Assembly: GCA_964572225.1 (NCBI GenBank)
Contig: CAZNFR010000050.1
Location: forward strand, 1-26,375
Reading direction: 5' to 3'
DNA: 26,375 bases
From: CAZNFR01 sp964572225
Lineage (GTDB): Bacteria > Bacteroidota > Bacteroidia > Bacteroidales > GCA-2748055
Position 1 is the first letter of the stretch; each line of letters opens with the position of its first letter. Below the pieces are notes generated by a model that did no database searches, was not told the origin of the DNA, and worked only from the letters and a program-made list of their open reading frames with translations. The translations under genes were made by a program, and so were the position numbers. Positions 7,978 to 15,961 of this stretch are shown piece by piece.

Positions 7978-8868
7978 TTATCTGAATAATACAAAACCTA
8001 AAATTGATTGCCTGAATACAAGAGTGAGATATCTACCCTTCACAGGTTTATCAAAGATAAAGTAAATCCAAAGTAAGTAAGAAATTCCCAGTTTAAAAGC
8101 GTACTCTGTTAATTTAATAAATCCACGTGGAGTCCAGAAGGGCCCAACTCTGATTCTTTCTTCTATACCGTTTCTGCGAGCCAATCTAAGTACATTTTCT
8201 TTTTCAACTCTCCATCGTTCAATATTGTGATAAAGTTTTATTTGCGGACAATAATAGGGATGCACTCCCATGTCCTTTAAACGATGAAAAATGTACTTAT
8301 CATCTGACCTTTGTTCAAGTTGTGGATTAAACTTTCCATATTTTTCAAACAAGGCTTTCCTGAATATCATATTACAACCTACCGGATAGGATTTGCCAGG
8401 GAAATACATTGGATTCTCTCCCAGATCCACTTTTGAAACCAACTTTTCAAGATATTTACTCATCCATTCAGGTTCTTCTCCTGTCTCATAGACAGGAACT
8501 ACCTTCCCCCCCAGATAATGTATTTCAGGCTTTTTTACCGCACATTCGATTATTCTTTCAGCAAAATCAGAGGTTGCAAGAGCATCATCATCCATAAAGG
8601 CAATGAGTTCGGAGGCAGAATGATCAATCCCGCAATTTCTTGCATTGGAAAGACCTGGTTTTACTTCCAGAATAGTTCTGAAGTTTAGTTCCGGATGTTC
8701 ATTTTTAAACTCATCGCAAACCAATGCCGTATTGTCAACAGAGTTATTATCAACCACAATAATCTCAAAGCTTTCCGGTGGAAGCGACTGTTGTGACAGG
8801 GATCTGAGTGCCTCACGCAGATAATTCTCCCTGTTATAAGTACATATGATTATCGATAATTCTGGCAT
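7978..8868 (-). CDS. Family 2 glycosyltransferase
   Basis: A 296-residue GT-A fold enzyme. It starts directly with the first strand, ELSIIICTYNRENYLREAL, then IIVVDNNSVDNT (36-47), PGLSNARNCGI (71-81) and the metal/nucleotide site AFMDDDALA (DDD at 93-95). A GCNMIFRKALFEKYGKF acceptor-side strand and a SDDKYIFHRL motif follow, as in GT2 enzymes that add sugars to lipid-linked or surface glycans. The C-terminus has a hydrophobic stretch (about 252-268) and a basic end that may hold it at the membrane. Donor and acceptor are unknown. It begins 8 nt after the glyQS stop, with 19 nt to the next gene, so it is first in the glycan series and may be transcribed by readthrough from glyQS. Confidence 0.88.
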   Translation of the reverse strand: MPELSIIICTYNRENYLREALRSLSQQSLPPESFEIIVVDNNSVDNTALVCDEFKNEHPELNFRTILEVKPGLSNARNCGIDHSASELIAFMDDDALATSDFAERIIECAVKKPEIHYLGGKVVPVYETGEEPEWMSKYLEKLVSKVDLGENPMYFPGKSYPVGCNMIFRKALFEKYGKFNPQLEQRSDDKYIFHRLKDMGVHPYYCPQIKLYHNIERWRVEKENVLRLARRNGIEERIRVGPFWTPRGFIKLTEYAFKLGISYLLWIYFIFDKPVKGRYLTLVFRQSILGFVLFR

Positions 8869-8876
8869 TAAGCCGA

Positions 8877-10433
8877 TTATTTTTCAAGCTTCTCAAAAAG
8901 TCTTCGAAAGCTTACCTTTTCAGTAATAATGCTGTGAACTTTCTCGACCGGAATCCTTTCCTGTTCCATGCTGTCGCGATATCTGATCGTTACGGTATTG
9001 TCCTCGACCGTTTGGTGATCCACCGTAACACAATATGGGGTTCCGATAGCATCTTGTCTGCGGTAACGCTTACCGATGGAATCTTTTTCATCATACTGGC
9101 AGTTGAAATCAAATTTCATTTGTTGGATGATCTCCCTGGCTTTTTCCGGCAGACCATCCTTTTTCACCAGGGGCATAACCGCAAGTTTGACAGGTGCCAG
9201 CACGGGTGGAAGTTTCATTAATGCCCTGCTGTCCTTACTTCCGTCCTCACGGGTCAGTTCTTCCTCTGTGTAGGAGGCCGAGATAATCTGTAGAAACATC
9301 CGGTCCAGTCCAATCGAGGTCTCCACTACATAAGGGACAAATGATTCCCGGGTTTCGGGATCAAAATACTGTATCTTTTTACCGGAAAGTTCCTGATGGG
9401 CCCCCAGGTCAAAATCAGTTCTGGAATGTATCCCTTCCACTTCCTTAAATCCAAAAGGAAACTCAAACTCAATATCCGTCGCGGCATTAGCATAGTGTGC
9501 CAGCTTATCGTGGTCATGGAAGCGGTATTTTTCCGGAGCAAATCCCAATGCTTTGTGCCAGTTCATTCTCATTTTCTTCCAGTGTTCAAACCACTCCATT
9601 TCCTCCCCGGGTTTTACAAAAAACTGCATCTCCATCTGCTCAAATTCCCGCATACGGAAAATAAACTGTCTTGCCACGATCTCATTCCGGAATGCCTTTC
9701 CTATCTGTGCAATCCCGAAGGGTAATTTCATTCTTCCTGTTTTTTGAACATTCAGGTAGTTAACAAAGATTCCCTGAGCGGTTTCCGGGCGCAGATAGAT
9801 CTTTGAGGCCCCTTCAGCCGTAGAACCCATCTCGGTGGAAAACATAAGATTGAACTGACGTACGTCGGTCCAGTTTTTTGTTCCGCTAACCGGGCAAACA
9901 ATCTCCGCATCCACTATAATTTGTTTAAGTTCCGCCAGATCACTGTCGTTCATAGCCCTGACAAAACGCGTATGAAATGAATCGATCTTCTCCTGATTTG
10001 CCAGAACCCTCGGATTGGTTGTCCGGAATTGCTCTTCATTAAATTCATCCCCAAAACGATTTTGTGCCTTCTCAACTTCCTTGTCGATTTTGGCCTCTAT
10101 CTTAGCCAGGAAATCTTCGATGAGCACATCGGCACGATACCTTTTTTTCGAATCCTTATTGTCGACGAGAGGATCATTGAAAGCATCCACATGTCCTGAA
10201 GCTTTCCAGACCTTGGGGTGCATAAAAATAGCCGAATCGATGCCCACCACATTTTCATTCAAAAGCACCATGGAATCCCACCAGTACTTTTTGATGTTGT
10301 TCTTTAATTCAGCTCCGTACTGTCCGTAATCATAAACAGCAGCCAGTCCGTCGTAAATCTCACTCGAAGGAAATACATATCCGTACTCTTTGCAATGGGC
10401 GATGAGATTCTTGAAGAGATCTTCCTGTGACAT
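8877..10433 (-). CDS. glyQS: Glycyl-tRNA synthetase, single-chain class II type
   Basis: A 518-residue enzyme that charges tRNA-Gly in the cytosol, of the alpha-2 homodimer kind rather than the tetrameric glyQ/glyS kind. The sequence shows the N-terminal YGYVFPSSEIYDGLAAVYDYGQYGAELKNNIK and DSAIFMHPKVWKASGHVDAF blocks, the RPETAQGIFVNY stretch, class II motif 2 (FRNEIVARQFIFRMREFEQMEMQFF), GAHQELSGK, the motif 3 helix GLDRMFLQII, and a C-terminal anticodon-binding domain with LAPVKLAVMPLVKK and a DSIGKRYRRQDAIGTPYCVTVD segment. Length and order agree with Bacteroidota GlyRS. It is the upstream neighbour of the glycan genes, with only 8 nt to the GT2 gene. A probable -7 element lies 30 nt before its ATG. 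Confidence 0.96.
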   Translation of the reverse strand: MSQEDLFKNLIAHCKEYGYVFPSSEIYDGLAAVYDYGQYGAELKNNIKKYWWDSMVLLNENVVGIDSAIFMHPKVWKASGHVDAFNDPLVDNKDSKKRYRADVLIEDFLAKIEAKIDKEVEKAQNRFGDEFNEEQFRTTNPRVLANQEKIDSFHTRFVRAMNDSDLAELKQIIVDAEIVCPVSGTKNWTDVRQFNLMFSTEMGSTAEGASKIYLRPETAQGIFVNYLNVQKTGRMKLPFGIAQIGKAFRNEIVARQFIFRMREFEQMEMQFFVKPGEEMEWFEHWKKMRMNWHKALGFAPEKYRFHDHDKLAHYANAATDIEFEFPFGFKEVEGIHSRTDFDLGAHQELSGKKIQYFDPETRESFVPYVVETSIGLDRMFLQIISASYTEEELTREDGSKDSRALMKLPPVLAPVKLAVMPLVKKDGLPEKAREIIQQMKFDFNCQYDEKDSIGKRYRRQDAIGTPYCVTVDHQTVEDNTVTIRYRDSMEQERIPVEKVHSIITEKVSFRRLFEKLEK

Positions 10434-10463
10434 CCGTATTTATAGCTTTGGTTAAACGAGCAG

Positions 10464-10471
10464 CAAAAATA
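10464..10471 (-). promoter_or_regulatory. Probable -7 promoter element of glyQS
   Basis: The minus strand reads TATTTTTG, an exact TAnnTTTG match, with the glyQS ATG 30 nt downstream. No clear TTTG box lies 19-20 nt upstream, only a weak TATG. It is placed correctly for a short 5' leader. Confidence 0.45.
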
Positions 10472-10621
10472 GGGGAAAATCTTTGGTTTTCATAGAAGGG
10501 ATAAGAAAAGGATAATTAATTAATTATGAATTAAATGTAAATCAAACAAAGTTTCCACAACCTTGCAGTAGCGGCAATACACAATTATCCTGAACATAAT
10601 ATTCCATAAGAACAGATTTTA

Positions 10622-10629
10622 TATATTTG
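10622..10629 (+). promoter_or_regulatory. Probable -7 promoter element of the VCBS lipoprotein gene
   Basis: TATATTTG matches TAnnTTTG and lies 26 nt before the ATG at 10656. The -33 region is weak. The 222-nt spacer between the divergent glyQS and lipoprotein genes is otherwise A/T-rich with no further feature that I can support. Confidence 0.45.
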
Positions 10630-10655
10630 CCTGCTAACCAATTAATAAATACATA

Positions 10656-11867
10656 ATGAAAGCTTCCCTGCTTATTTCCATTGTATTTTCCCTGTTCCTT
10701 TTTTCCTGTCAATCGGATTCCAATTCTGAGGGAATTCCCAATCCCGAGTTTGAATGGTCCGTTATCAGTGATCAGGCCGATCTTTGGTGGGCCCGGACCA
10801 TCAATGATATTGACGGGGATGGCTTATCCGATGTTATTCTCTCCAACCACAATGGTTACGGAGGCTGGGTCGGATGGCTAAAAGCCGATACTGCCGGGGG
10901 CAACTGGGAATATAACATCATCACCGATTCCCTGGAAAACGGGATTAAATTTGCTGGTGGGGATATTGAATCGGGCGACATAGATGGGGACGGGGATATC
11001 GATGTGGTAAGTTTCGCGCATCCGGGTGAATGGGAAAACGGTAGTGCTCCCAGCGATATTTACTGGTTTGAAAACCCCTCCTGGGAAATGCATTATGTGG
11101 GTCAGACATCGGCCTTCGTAAAGGATGTGAACCTGGCAGATCTGAACAATAACGGATCACCCGAGATCGTAACCATTACTTTTAACACGCATCAACTATG
11201 TATATTCAGTAAAGACGATTCCGATGCCTTTGCGAAGGTATTCGAGATGGAAGTATATAATCTTCATGAGGGTATGGATGTGGGTGATCTGGATGGAAAC
11301 GGCCTTATCGATATCGCCTTCGACGGTTACTGGTTAAAAAATAACAGTCAGGATTTGAGTCTTGATTGGGAATTATTAGTGATCGACAGTACATGGTTCA
11401 CACAGTCGGGCGACTGGTCCATGAATGCCACGAAAACTGCCTGCGAAGACATCGACGGAGACGGCAAAGATGAGGTCTTCGTAAGTCATTCCAAAAGAGA
11501 TGCTTATCCTGTCGCTTTCTATGATCTCATTGATATTGAGTCGAATAGCTGGATAAAAACCGTGCTTATTGATACTCTCGCAGCGGCTCATAACCTACAG
11601 CTGGCAGACTTTAACATGGATGGCAGAATAGACCTGGTTACCGGTGTGAATACCAGCCGCGCAAAGGGACTTAATATTCACGAATTTCCTGTTTACCTGC
11701 TCGTAAACAAACCGGAAGGCTGGGAAAAAATGTTACTCTCCGATCAGGGATCCTACAACATCAATGTTGGGGATATTGACGGGGACGAATATCCGGATCT
11801 TATACACTTACCTACACACGATGGGAAAGTTTTAAGTTTCCTGAAAAACGTTACCGGAAAGAAATAA
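10656..11867 (+). CDS. Lipoprotein with seven FG-GAP/VCBS-type repeats (predicted beta-propeller)
   Basis: A 403-residue secreted lipoprotein. The first 18 residues are a type II signal peptide, with lipobox LFSC and Cys18 as the lipidated residue. The mature part holds seven evenly spaced calcium-loop motifs of the D-x-D-x-D/N-G form at about residues 51, 107, 162, 210, 265, 318 and 372 (for example DIDGDGLSD, DIDGDGDID, DLDGNGLID, DIDGDGKDE). The spacing of about 50-55 residues and the count of seven fit a single seven-bladed propeller covering the whole mature chain, as in FG-GAP/VCBS (integrin-alpha-like) proteins. The function is unknown; such proteins in Bacteroidota are often attached to the cell envelope and bind glycans or other proteins. 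It stands alone with its own promoter-like element, 101 nt before nadB. Confidence 0.85.
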   Translation: MKASLLISIVFSLFLFSCQSDSNSEGIPNPEFEWSVISDQADLWWARTINDIDGDGLSDVILSNHNGYGGWVGWLKADTAGGNWEYNIITDSLENGIKFAGGDIESGDIDGDGDIDVVSFAHPGEWENGSAPSDIYWFENPSWEMHYVGQTSAFVKDVNLADLNNNGSPEIVTITFNTHQLCIFSKDDSDAFAKVFEMEVYNLHEGMDVGDLDGNGLIDIAFDGYWLKNNSQDLSLDWELLVIDSTWFTQSGDWSMNATKTACEDIDGDGKDEVFVSHSKRDAYPVAFYDLIDIESNSWIKTVLIDTLAAAHNLQLADFNMDGRIDLVTGVNTSRAKGLNIHEFPVYLLVNKPEGWEKMLLSDQGSYNINVGDIDGDEYPDLIHLPTHDGKVLSFLKNVTGKK

Positions 11868-11930
11868 AAAAGTCTCTATAATCTCCGGTTCTCTCCTTCC
11901 CCTTGTCCGGATTTTCTTGTTCGGATTAAC

Positions 11931-11938
11931 TATCTTTG
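11931..11938 (+). promoter_or_regulatory. Probable -7 promoter element of nadB
   Basis: TATCTTTG matches TAnnTTTG. It overlaps an upstream in-frame TTG, which argues that translation starts at the later ATG (11969), giving a leader of about 20-25 nt. No clear TTTG box stands at the right distance upstream. Confidence 0.45.
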
Positions 11939-11968
11939 ACTCATTATTCGATCAATTATCCAAATTTC

Positions 11969-13549
11969 ATGGAGAAAAAAGTGGATTTCCTGGTTTTGGG
12001 AACCGGTCTTGCCGGTTTAAGTTTTGCCTTGAAGGTTGCCGATCAGGGTTCAGTCTGTATAGTCACAAAAACGAAACTGGAAGAAACCAACACCCGTTAT
12101 GCCCAGGGCGGCATTGCTGCGGTTACCTATAAGCCGGATAGTTACGACAAGCACATTGAGGATACTCTGACCGCCGGAGCTGGTTTATGTAATGAGGAGG
12201 TGGTCCGTATGGTGGTAAGTGAAGCTCCGGCTCAAATTGAAGAATTGATACATTGGGGTGCCCGGTTTGATAAAAAAGACAGTGGGGAATTTGATCTGGC
12301 AAAAGAGGGAGGACACTCCGAGAAAAGGATATTACATCATAAGGACAATACCGGTGCGGAAATTCAGCGTGCCCTTTCCAAGGAAGTAAAAAAGCATCCG
12401 AACATTGAGATTTTGGAAGAGCATTTTGCCGTTGATCTGATTACCCAGCATCACCTTGGTATGTTGGTCAAAAGGCATCACAACGATATAGAGTGTTACG
12501 GGGCTTACCTTCTGAACCTTCAAAATCACAACATTCTTAAGGTCCTTTCCAGAATTACCATGGTAGCTACAGGGGGTGCCGGTAATCTCTATGATACAAC
12601 CACAAATCCACTCATTGCCACAGGCGATGGGATTGCCATGGTTTATCGCGCCAAAGGAATCATAGAAAATATGGAATTTGTGCAGTTTCACCCAACATCC
12701 CTTTACAACCCTGGTGAAAGACCTTCATTTCTTATAACAGAGGCATTAAGGGGATTCGGGGGAGTACTGAAGGACCAGTCGGGCAAGGAATTTATGCATA
12801 AATATGATCCAAGAGGAAGTTTGGCCCCCAGAGATATTGTGGCGAGAGCCATTGATAACGAGATGAAAATCAGCGGTCAGGATTACATGCTCCTGGATGC
12901 CAGTCATTGTGAACCTGAAGAGCTCAAATCCCACTTCCCCAATATATACGAAAATTGTAAAAGTCTGGGACTGGATATTACCCTGGAGCCTATCCCGGTG
13001 GTTCCTGCTGCTCATTACTTTTGTGGGGGGATAAAAGTGGACCTGAATGGTAAAAGCCGCATTAATCGTCTTTACGCCGGGGGAGAAACCTCATCGACCG
13101 GGTTACACGGGGCAAACAGGCTTGCTTCCAATTCCCTTCTGGAAGCAGTGGTTTACGCTGACAGGGCAGCAAGGGAAGCCCTTCAGACCTCTATGAATTA
13201 TGAATTCCAGTCGGGTGTTCCTGAGTGGAATGATAAAGGAACCACTTACCCGGAGGAAATGGTTTTGATAACACAGAACCTGAAAGAGGTTCAGCAAATT
13301 ATGTCGAATTATGTCGGGATTGTGAGATCCGAATTACGCTTACAACGAGCACTTGACCGTCTGGAAATTATCTTTAAGGAGACGGAGGACCTTTATAAAA
13401 AATCCAAGCTTTCAAAAGAATTATGCGAATTGAGGAACCTGATCAATGTGGGTTACCTTGTGATAAAGATGGCACAGGCAAGAAAAGAAAGCCGCGGATT
13501 ACACTTTATGGCCGACCCTGTTGATTCGTCTGTTTCCCAATCCCGATAG
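11969..13549 (+). CDS. nadB: L-aspartate oxidase
   Basis: A 526-residue FAD enzyme that oxidises L-aspartate to iminoaspartate, the first step of de novo NAD synthesis. It shows the N-terminal FAD-binding VLGTGLAGLSFAL, the substrate-side NTRYAQGGIAAV, EGGHSEKRILHHKDNTG, MEFVQFHPTSLY, the catalytic RGSLAPRDIVARAID region, PAAHYFCGGIKVD, and the second FAD motif LYAGGETSSTGLHGANRLASNSLLEA, all as in NadB rather than succinate dehydrogenase. I start it at 11969 (MEKKVDFLVLG) because the fold begins at once and a promoter element covers the earlier TTG at 11936. nadA and nadC are not next to it. After the usual end of the family (about RKESRGLHFMADP) the chain has a short tail, and its last 44 nt overlap the convergent peptidase gene. 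Confidence 0.95.
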   Translation: MEKKVDFLVLGTGLAGLSFALKVADQGSVCIVTKTKLEETNTRYAQGGIAAVTYKPDSYDKHIEDTLTAGAGLCNEEVVRMVVSEAPAQIEELIHWGARFDKKDSGEFDLAKEGGHSEKRILHHKDNTGAEIQRALSKEVKKHPNIEILEEHFAVDLITQHHLGMLVKRHHNDIECYGAYLLNLQNHNILKVLSRITMVATGGAGNLYDTTTNPLIATGDGIAMVYRAKGIIENMEFVQFHPTSLYNPGERPSFLITEALRGFGGVLKDQSGKEFMHKYDPRGSLAPRDIVARAIDNEMKISGQDYMLLDASHCEPEELKSHFPNIYENCKSLGLDITLEPIPVVPAAHYFCGGIKVDLNGKSRINRLYAGGETSSTGLHGANRLASNSLLEAVVYADRAAREALQTSMNYEFQSGVPEWNDKGTTYPEEMVLITQNLKEVQQIMSNYVGIVRSELRLQRALDRLEIIFKETEDLYKKSKLSKELCELRNLINVGYLVIKMAQARKESRGLHFMADPVDSSVSQSR

Positions 13550-15899
13550 TTTCTGAAAAAAGCTTATAAATTCGTTTATATTCATCCAGCCAGCTTGTCC
13601 ATTCTTCGAATCCATGGGCTTCAACCGGGTAAACCGCCAGCTCCCAGTGGTCCTTTTGAAGTTCAATCAACTTTTGGGACAATCTTACCACATCCTGAAA
13701 ATGAACATTATCGTCAACCATGCCATGACACATTAACAGATGATCCTGTAAACCTTCGGCAAAATATATCGGGGAGCTTCTTCGATACGCGAGGGAATCC
13801 CGGAAAGGTACATTAAGTATATTGGAGGTATATCCGTGATTATAATGGGCCCAATCGGTAACGGGTCTGAGAGCAGCCCCTGCCTTAAAAGTTCCGGGTG
13901 AATTGAACATAGCCATCAGGGTGATAAACCCTCCGTAGGAACCCCCGTAGATTCCAATACGGTTCGGATCAACATTCTCATTTTCCACCAGATACCTTGC
14001 ACCATCAACATTGTCGCTAAGGTCCTTTCCCCCCATATGCCGGTAAATCGCTGTCCGCCAGTCACGCCCATAACCGGCACTTGCCCGGTAGTCCATGTCC
14101 AAAACTGTATACCCGTTATCTGACAGGAAATTATGGAACATGTATTCCCGATAATAGTTACTCCACCACTTATGAGCATTCTGAAGGTATCCTGCACCGT
14201 GGACAAATATCACAGCTGCACCGTTTGCCTTTTCAGGCTCAGGGCGATATAGCCTGGCCGGGATCATCTCACCATCGGATGCCTTTACCCAGATAAATTC
14301 AGGAATCCTCCAGGTATAACCAAGAAATTCTTTGGTAAGCGATTCGGTTATCTGAACCGGCCCCTCCCCTTTGTCCAGATATAGTTCCCAGGGCTGATTG
14401 GCATAGGAATAGCGAATAAGCAGTATTTTCTCATCAGGAGAAAGCAGTACATCGTTTCTTCCCTTCATATGGGTTAATTTTTCCATCCTGCCTCCATCCA
14501 CTTCCATTCGGTAAAAGTGACGCTCACCGGGGTGCACTGCGTTGGCATGGAAATAAAAATACTGTCCATCTGACGACAGTTTTGGGTCATATACTTCAAA
14601 TTTTCCTTTAGTCAGTTGTTTTGTTTTGCCTTTCGCGGGATCATAGAGGTAAAGATGAGAATACCCGGATTCTTCTGACTGATAATATATTTTTTCATTA
14701 TCCTTAAGCCATCCAAGGGTTCCGGATGAGGTTGACCACCCTATCCCGGGTCCGGCTATCCATGCAGTATCAGTTTGACGGTCCAATACCTCTATTTCTG
14801 CCTTGGCCGGGTCAAGAAGGGTTATCCAGCGATCCTTGTTATCAGCCGATCGAATGTTAAGAAGCAAAAGGTCGCGCGTTTCGGACCAAATGGGTGAACT
14901 CACATAAATATCCCGTTGCCGGGTGGTATCCCGGACCACTTTTTGACTTACTTCAAATTCATAAAAATCATGAATCCCCGGTAAGCTTTTTACTTCCGGA
15001 TAAAAAATGGTGTCCGATTCCAGGTCGGCAATTCCCAATTTCATGCTACCAAAATGAAAACCTACCTTGGCCCTGATTTCTTCAATTTCCGTGAATCCTG
15101 ATTCGGTGATAAAGCGGGGCATTTTTGTGTTTTGGGCTTCGTTATTTCTTTCATAGCTCCTGAAGGCTACATATTTCCCTGTCGGACTCACTTCCAGACC
15201 AAAAACCATGGCTTTTCCGGTATACAGGGTTAGAATCTTCTTTTCACTGACAGACGCCTGATGCTTTTCTTCAATTTCATCCTTTTCCTTTTCCTTTCTC
15301 AAAACATCAAAGAGGCTAAGTTCTTCGTTATAAAGCCATTTCTCCTGATCATTGGAGGATTTCTCATTCTCCTTTTCTTGCTCCCCCCTCTCAATTTTCA
15401 TAATCGTTTTAATGGAACCCGTATTTTGACAGCGGGAATAAACACCCGATTGGGTATTAAAAAATATCAGGCTATCGTTGCCGGAAAAGGAGGGTGAATT
15501 GATGTTTTGATCCAGATCAGCCAATAGGGATACTTTGGTTTCCTTCAGATTCAAAAGATAAAGATTTCCATTTCTGGAAAACACATAGAGTTGACGATCA
15601 GAGGAAAAATCACCCTCATCAGGAATAAGATTTTGTTCTTCTATCGCCTCCAGTTTATCAATCTCCCCGGTCAGAATATCATATTTATATTTTGACCTGC
15701 TTACCTCCTTAAGCGGGTTCCATTCAAAATAAAACTCAACTCCGGTAACTGCCCATTCAGGATTTTCGGGCAAGTACCCCATCCATTCCTGCCCTTTCAT
15801 AATATCTTCCAGTAAAAGAGCTGATTGATTTGGATAGGACTGAGATGAAGCGCATAGCGAAATGAAAGAAATGACAAAAGTTAACACAGGAATCTTCAT
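13506..15899 (-). CDS. Secreted S9-family (prolyl oligopeptidase/DPP IV-like) serine peptidase
   Basis: A 797-residue exported peptidase. I start it at 15899 because MKIPVLTFVISFISLCASS is a clear signal peptide; the frame is open 16 codons further upstream, but that would bury the signal. An N-terminal eight-bladed-propeller-like region (to about 500) has repeated strands such as SEESGYSHLYLYDPAKGKTKQLT and DGQYFYFHAN. The C-terminal alpha/beta hydrolase has the oxyanion-side VHGAGYLQNA, nucleophile GGSYGG (Ser654), GMVDDNVHF (Asp729) and EAHGF (His762), giving an intact triad. Such enzymes clip dipeptides or short peptides in the periplasm or outside; Bacteroidota use them in peptide scavenging. 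The specificity (proline or other) cannot be told. Its 3' end overlaps nadB on the other strand by 44 nt. It lies 62 nt after aceF. Confidence 0.92.
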   Translation of the reverse strand: MKIPVLTFVISFISLCASSQSYPNQSALLLEDIMKGQEWMGYLPENPEWAVTGVEFYFEWNPLKEVSRSKYKYDILTGEIDKLEAIEEQNLIPDEGDFSSDRQLYVFSRNGNLYLLNLKETKVSLLADLDQNINSPSFSGNDSLIFFNTQSGVYSRCQNTGSIKTIMKIERGEQEKENEKSSNDQEKWLYNEELSLFDVLRKEKEKDEIEEKHQASVSEKKILTLYTGKAMVFGLEVSPTGKYVAFRSYERNNEAQNTKMPRFITESGFTEIEEIRAKVGFHFGSMKLGIADLESDTIFYPEVKSLPGIHDFYEFEVSQKVVRDTTRQRDIYVSSPIWSETRDLLLLNIRSADNKDRWITLLDPAKAEIEVLDRQTDTAWIAGPGIGWSTSSGTLGWLKDNEKIYYQSEESGYSHLYLYDPAKGKTKQLTKGKFEVYDPKLSSDGQYFYFHANAVHPGERHFYRMEVDGGRMEKLTHMKGRNDVLLSPDEKILLIRYSYANQPWELYLDKGEGPVQITESLTKEFLGYTWRIPEFIWVKASDGEMIPARLYRPEPEKANGAAVIFVHGAGYLQNAHKWWSNYYREYMFHNFLSDNGYTVLDMDYRASAGYGRDWRTAIYRHMGGKDLSDNVDGARYLVENENVDPNRIGIYGGSYGGFITLMAMFNSPGTFKAGAALRPVTDWAHYNHGYTSNILNVPFRDSLAYRRSSPIYFAEGLQDHLLMCHGMVDDNVHFQDVVRLSQKLIELQKDHWELAVYPVEAHGFEEWTSWLDEYKRIYKLFSETIGIGKQTNQQGRP

Positions 15900-15961
15900 G
15901 GGATAAGGATTGAAATTAATCCCTGAAGATAGGAAATCTGATTTCAAAAAAAATCAAAAAA

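Noticed and set aside
11936..11971. Upstream TTG as the nadB start
   Set aside because: The TTG is part of a -7 promoter box (TATCTTTG), and the ATG at 11969 places the FAD motif at the normal distance from the N-terminus.
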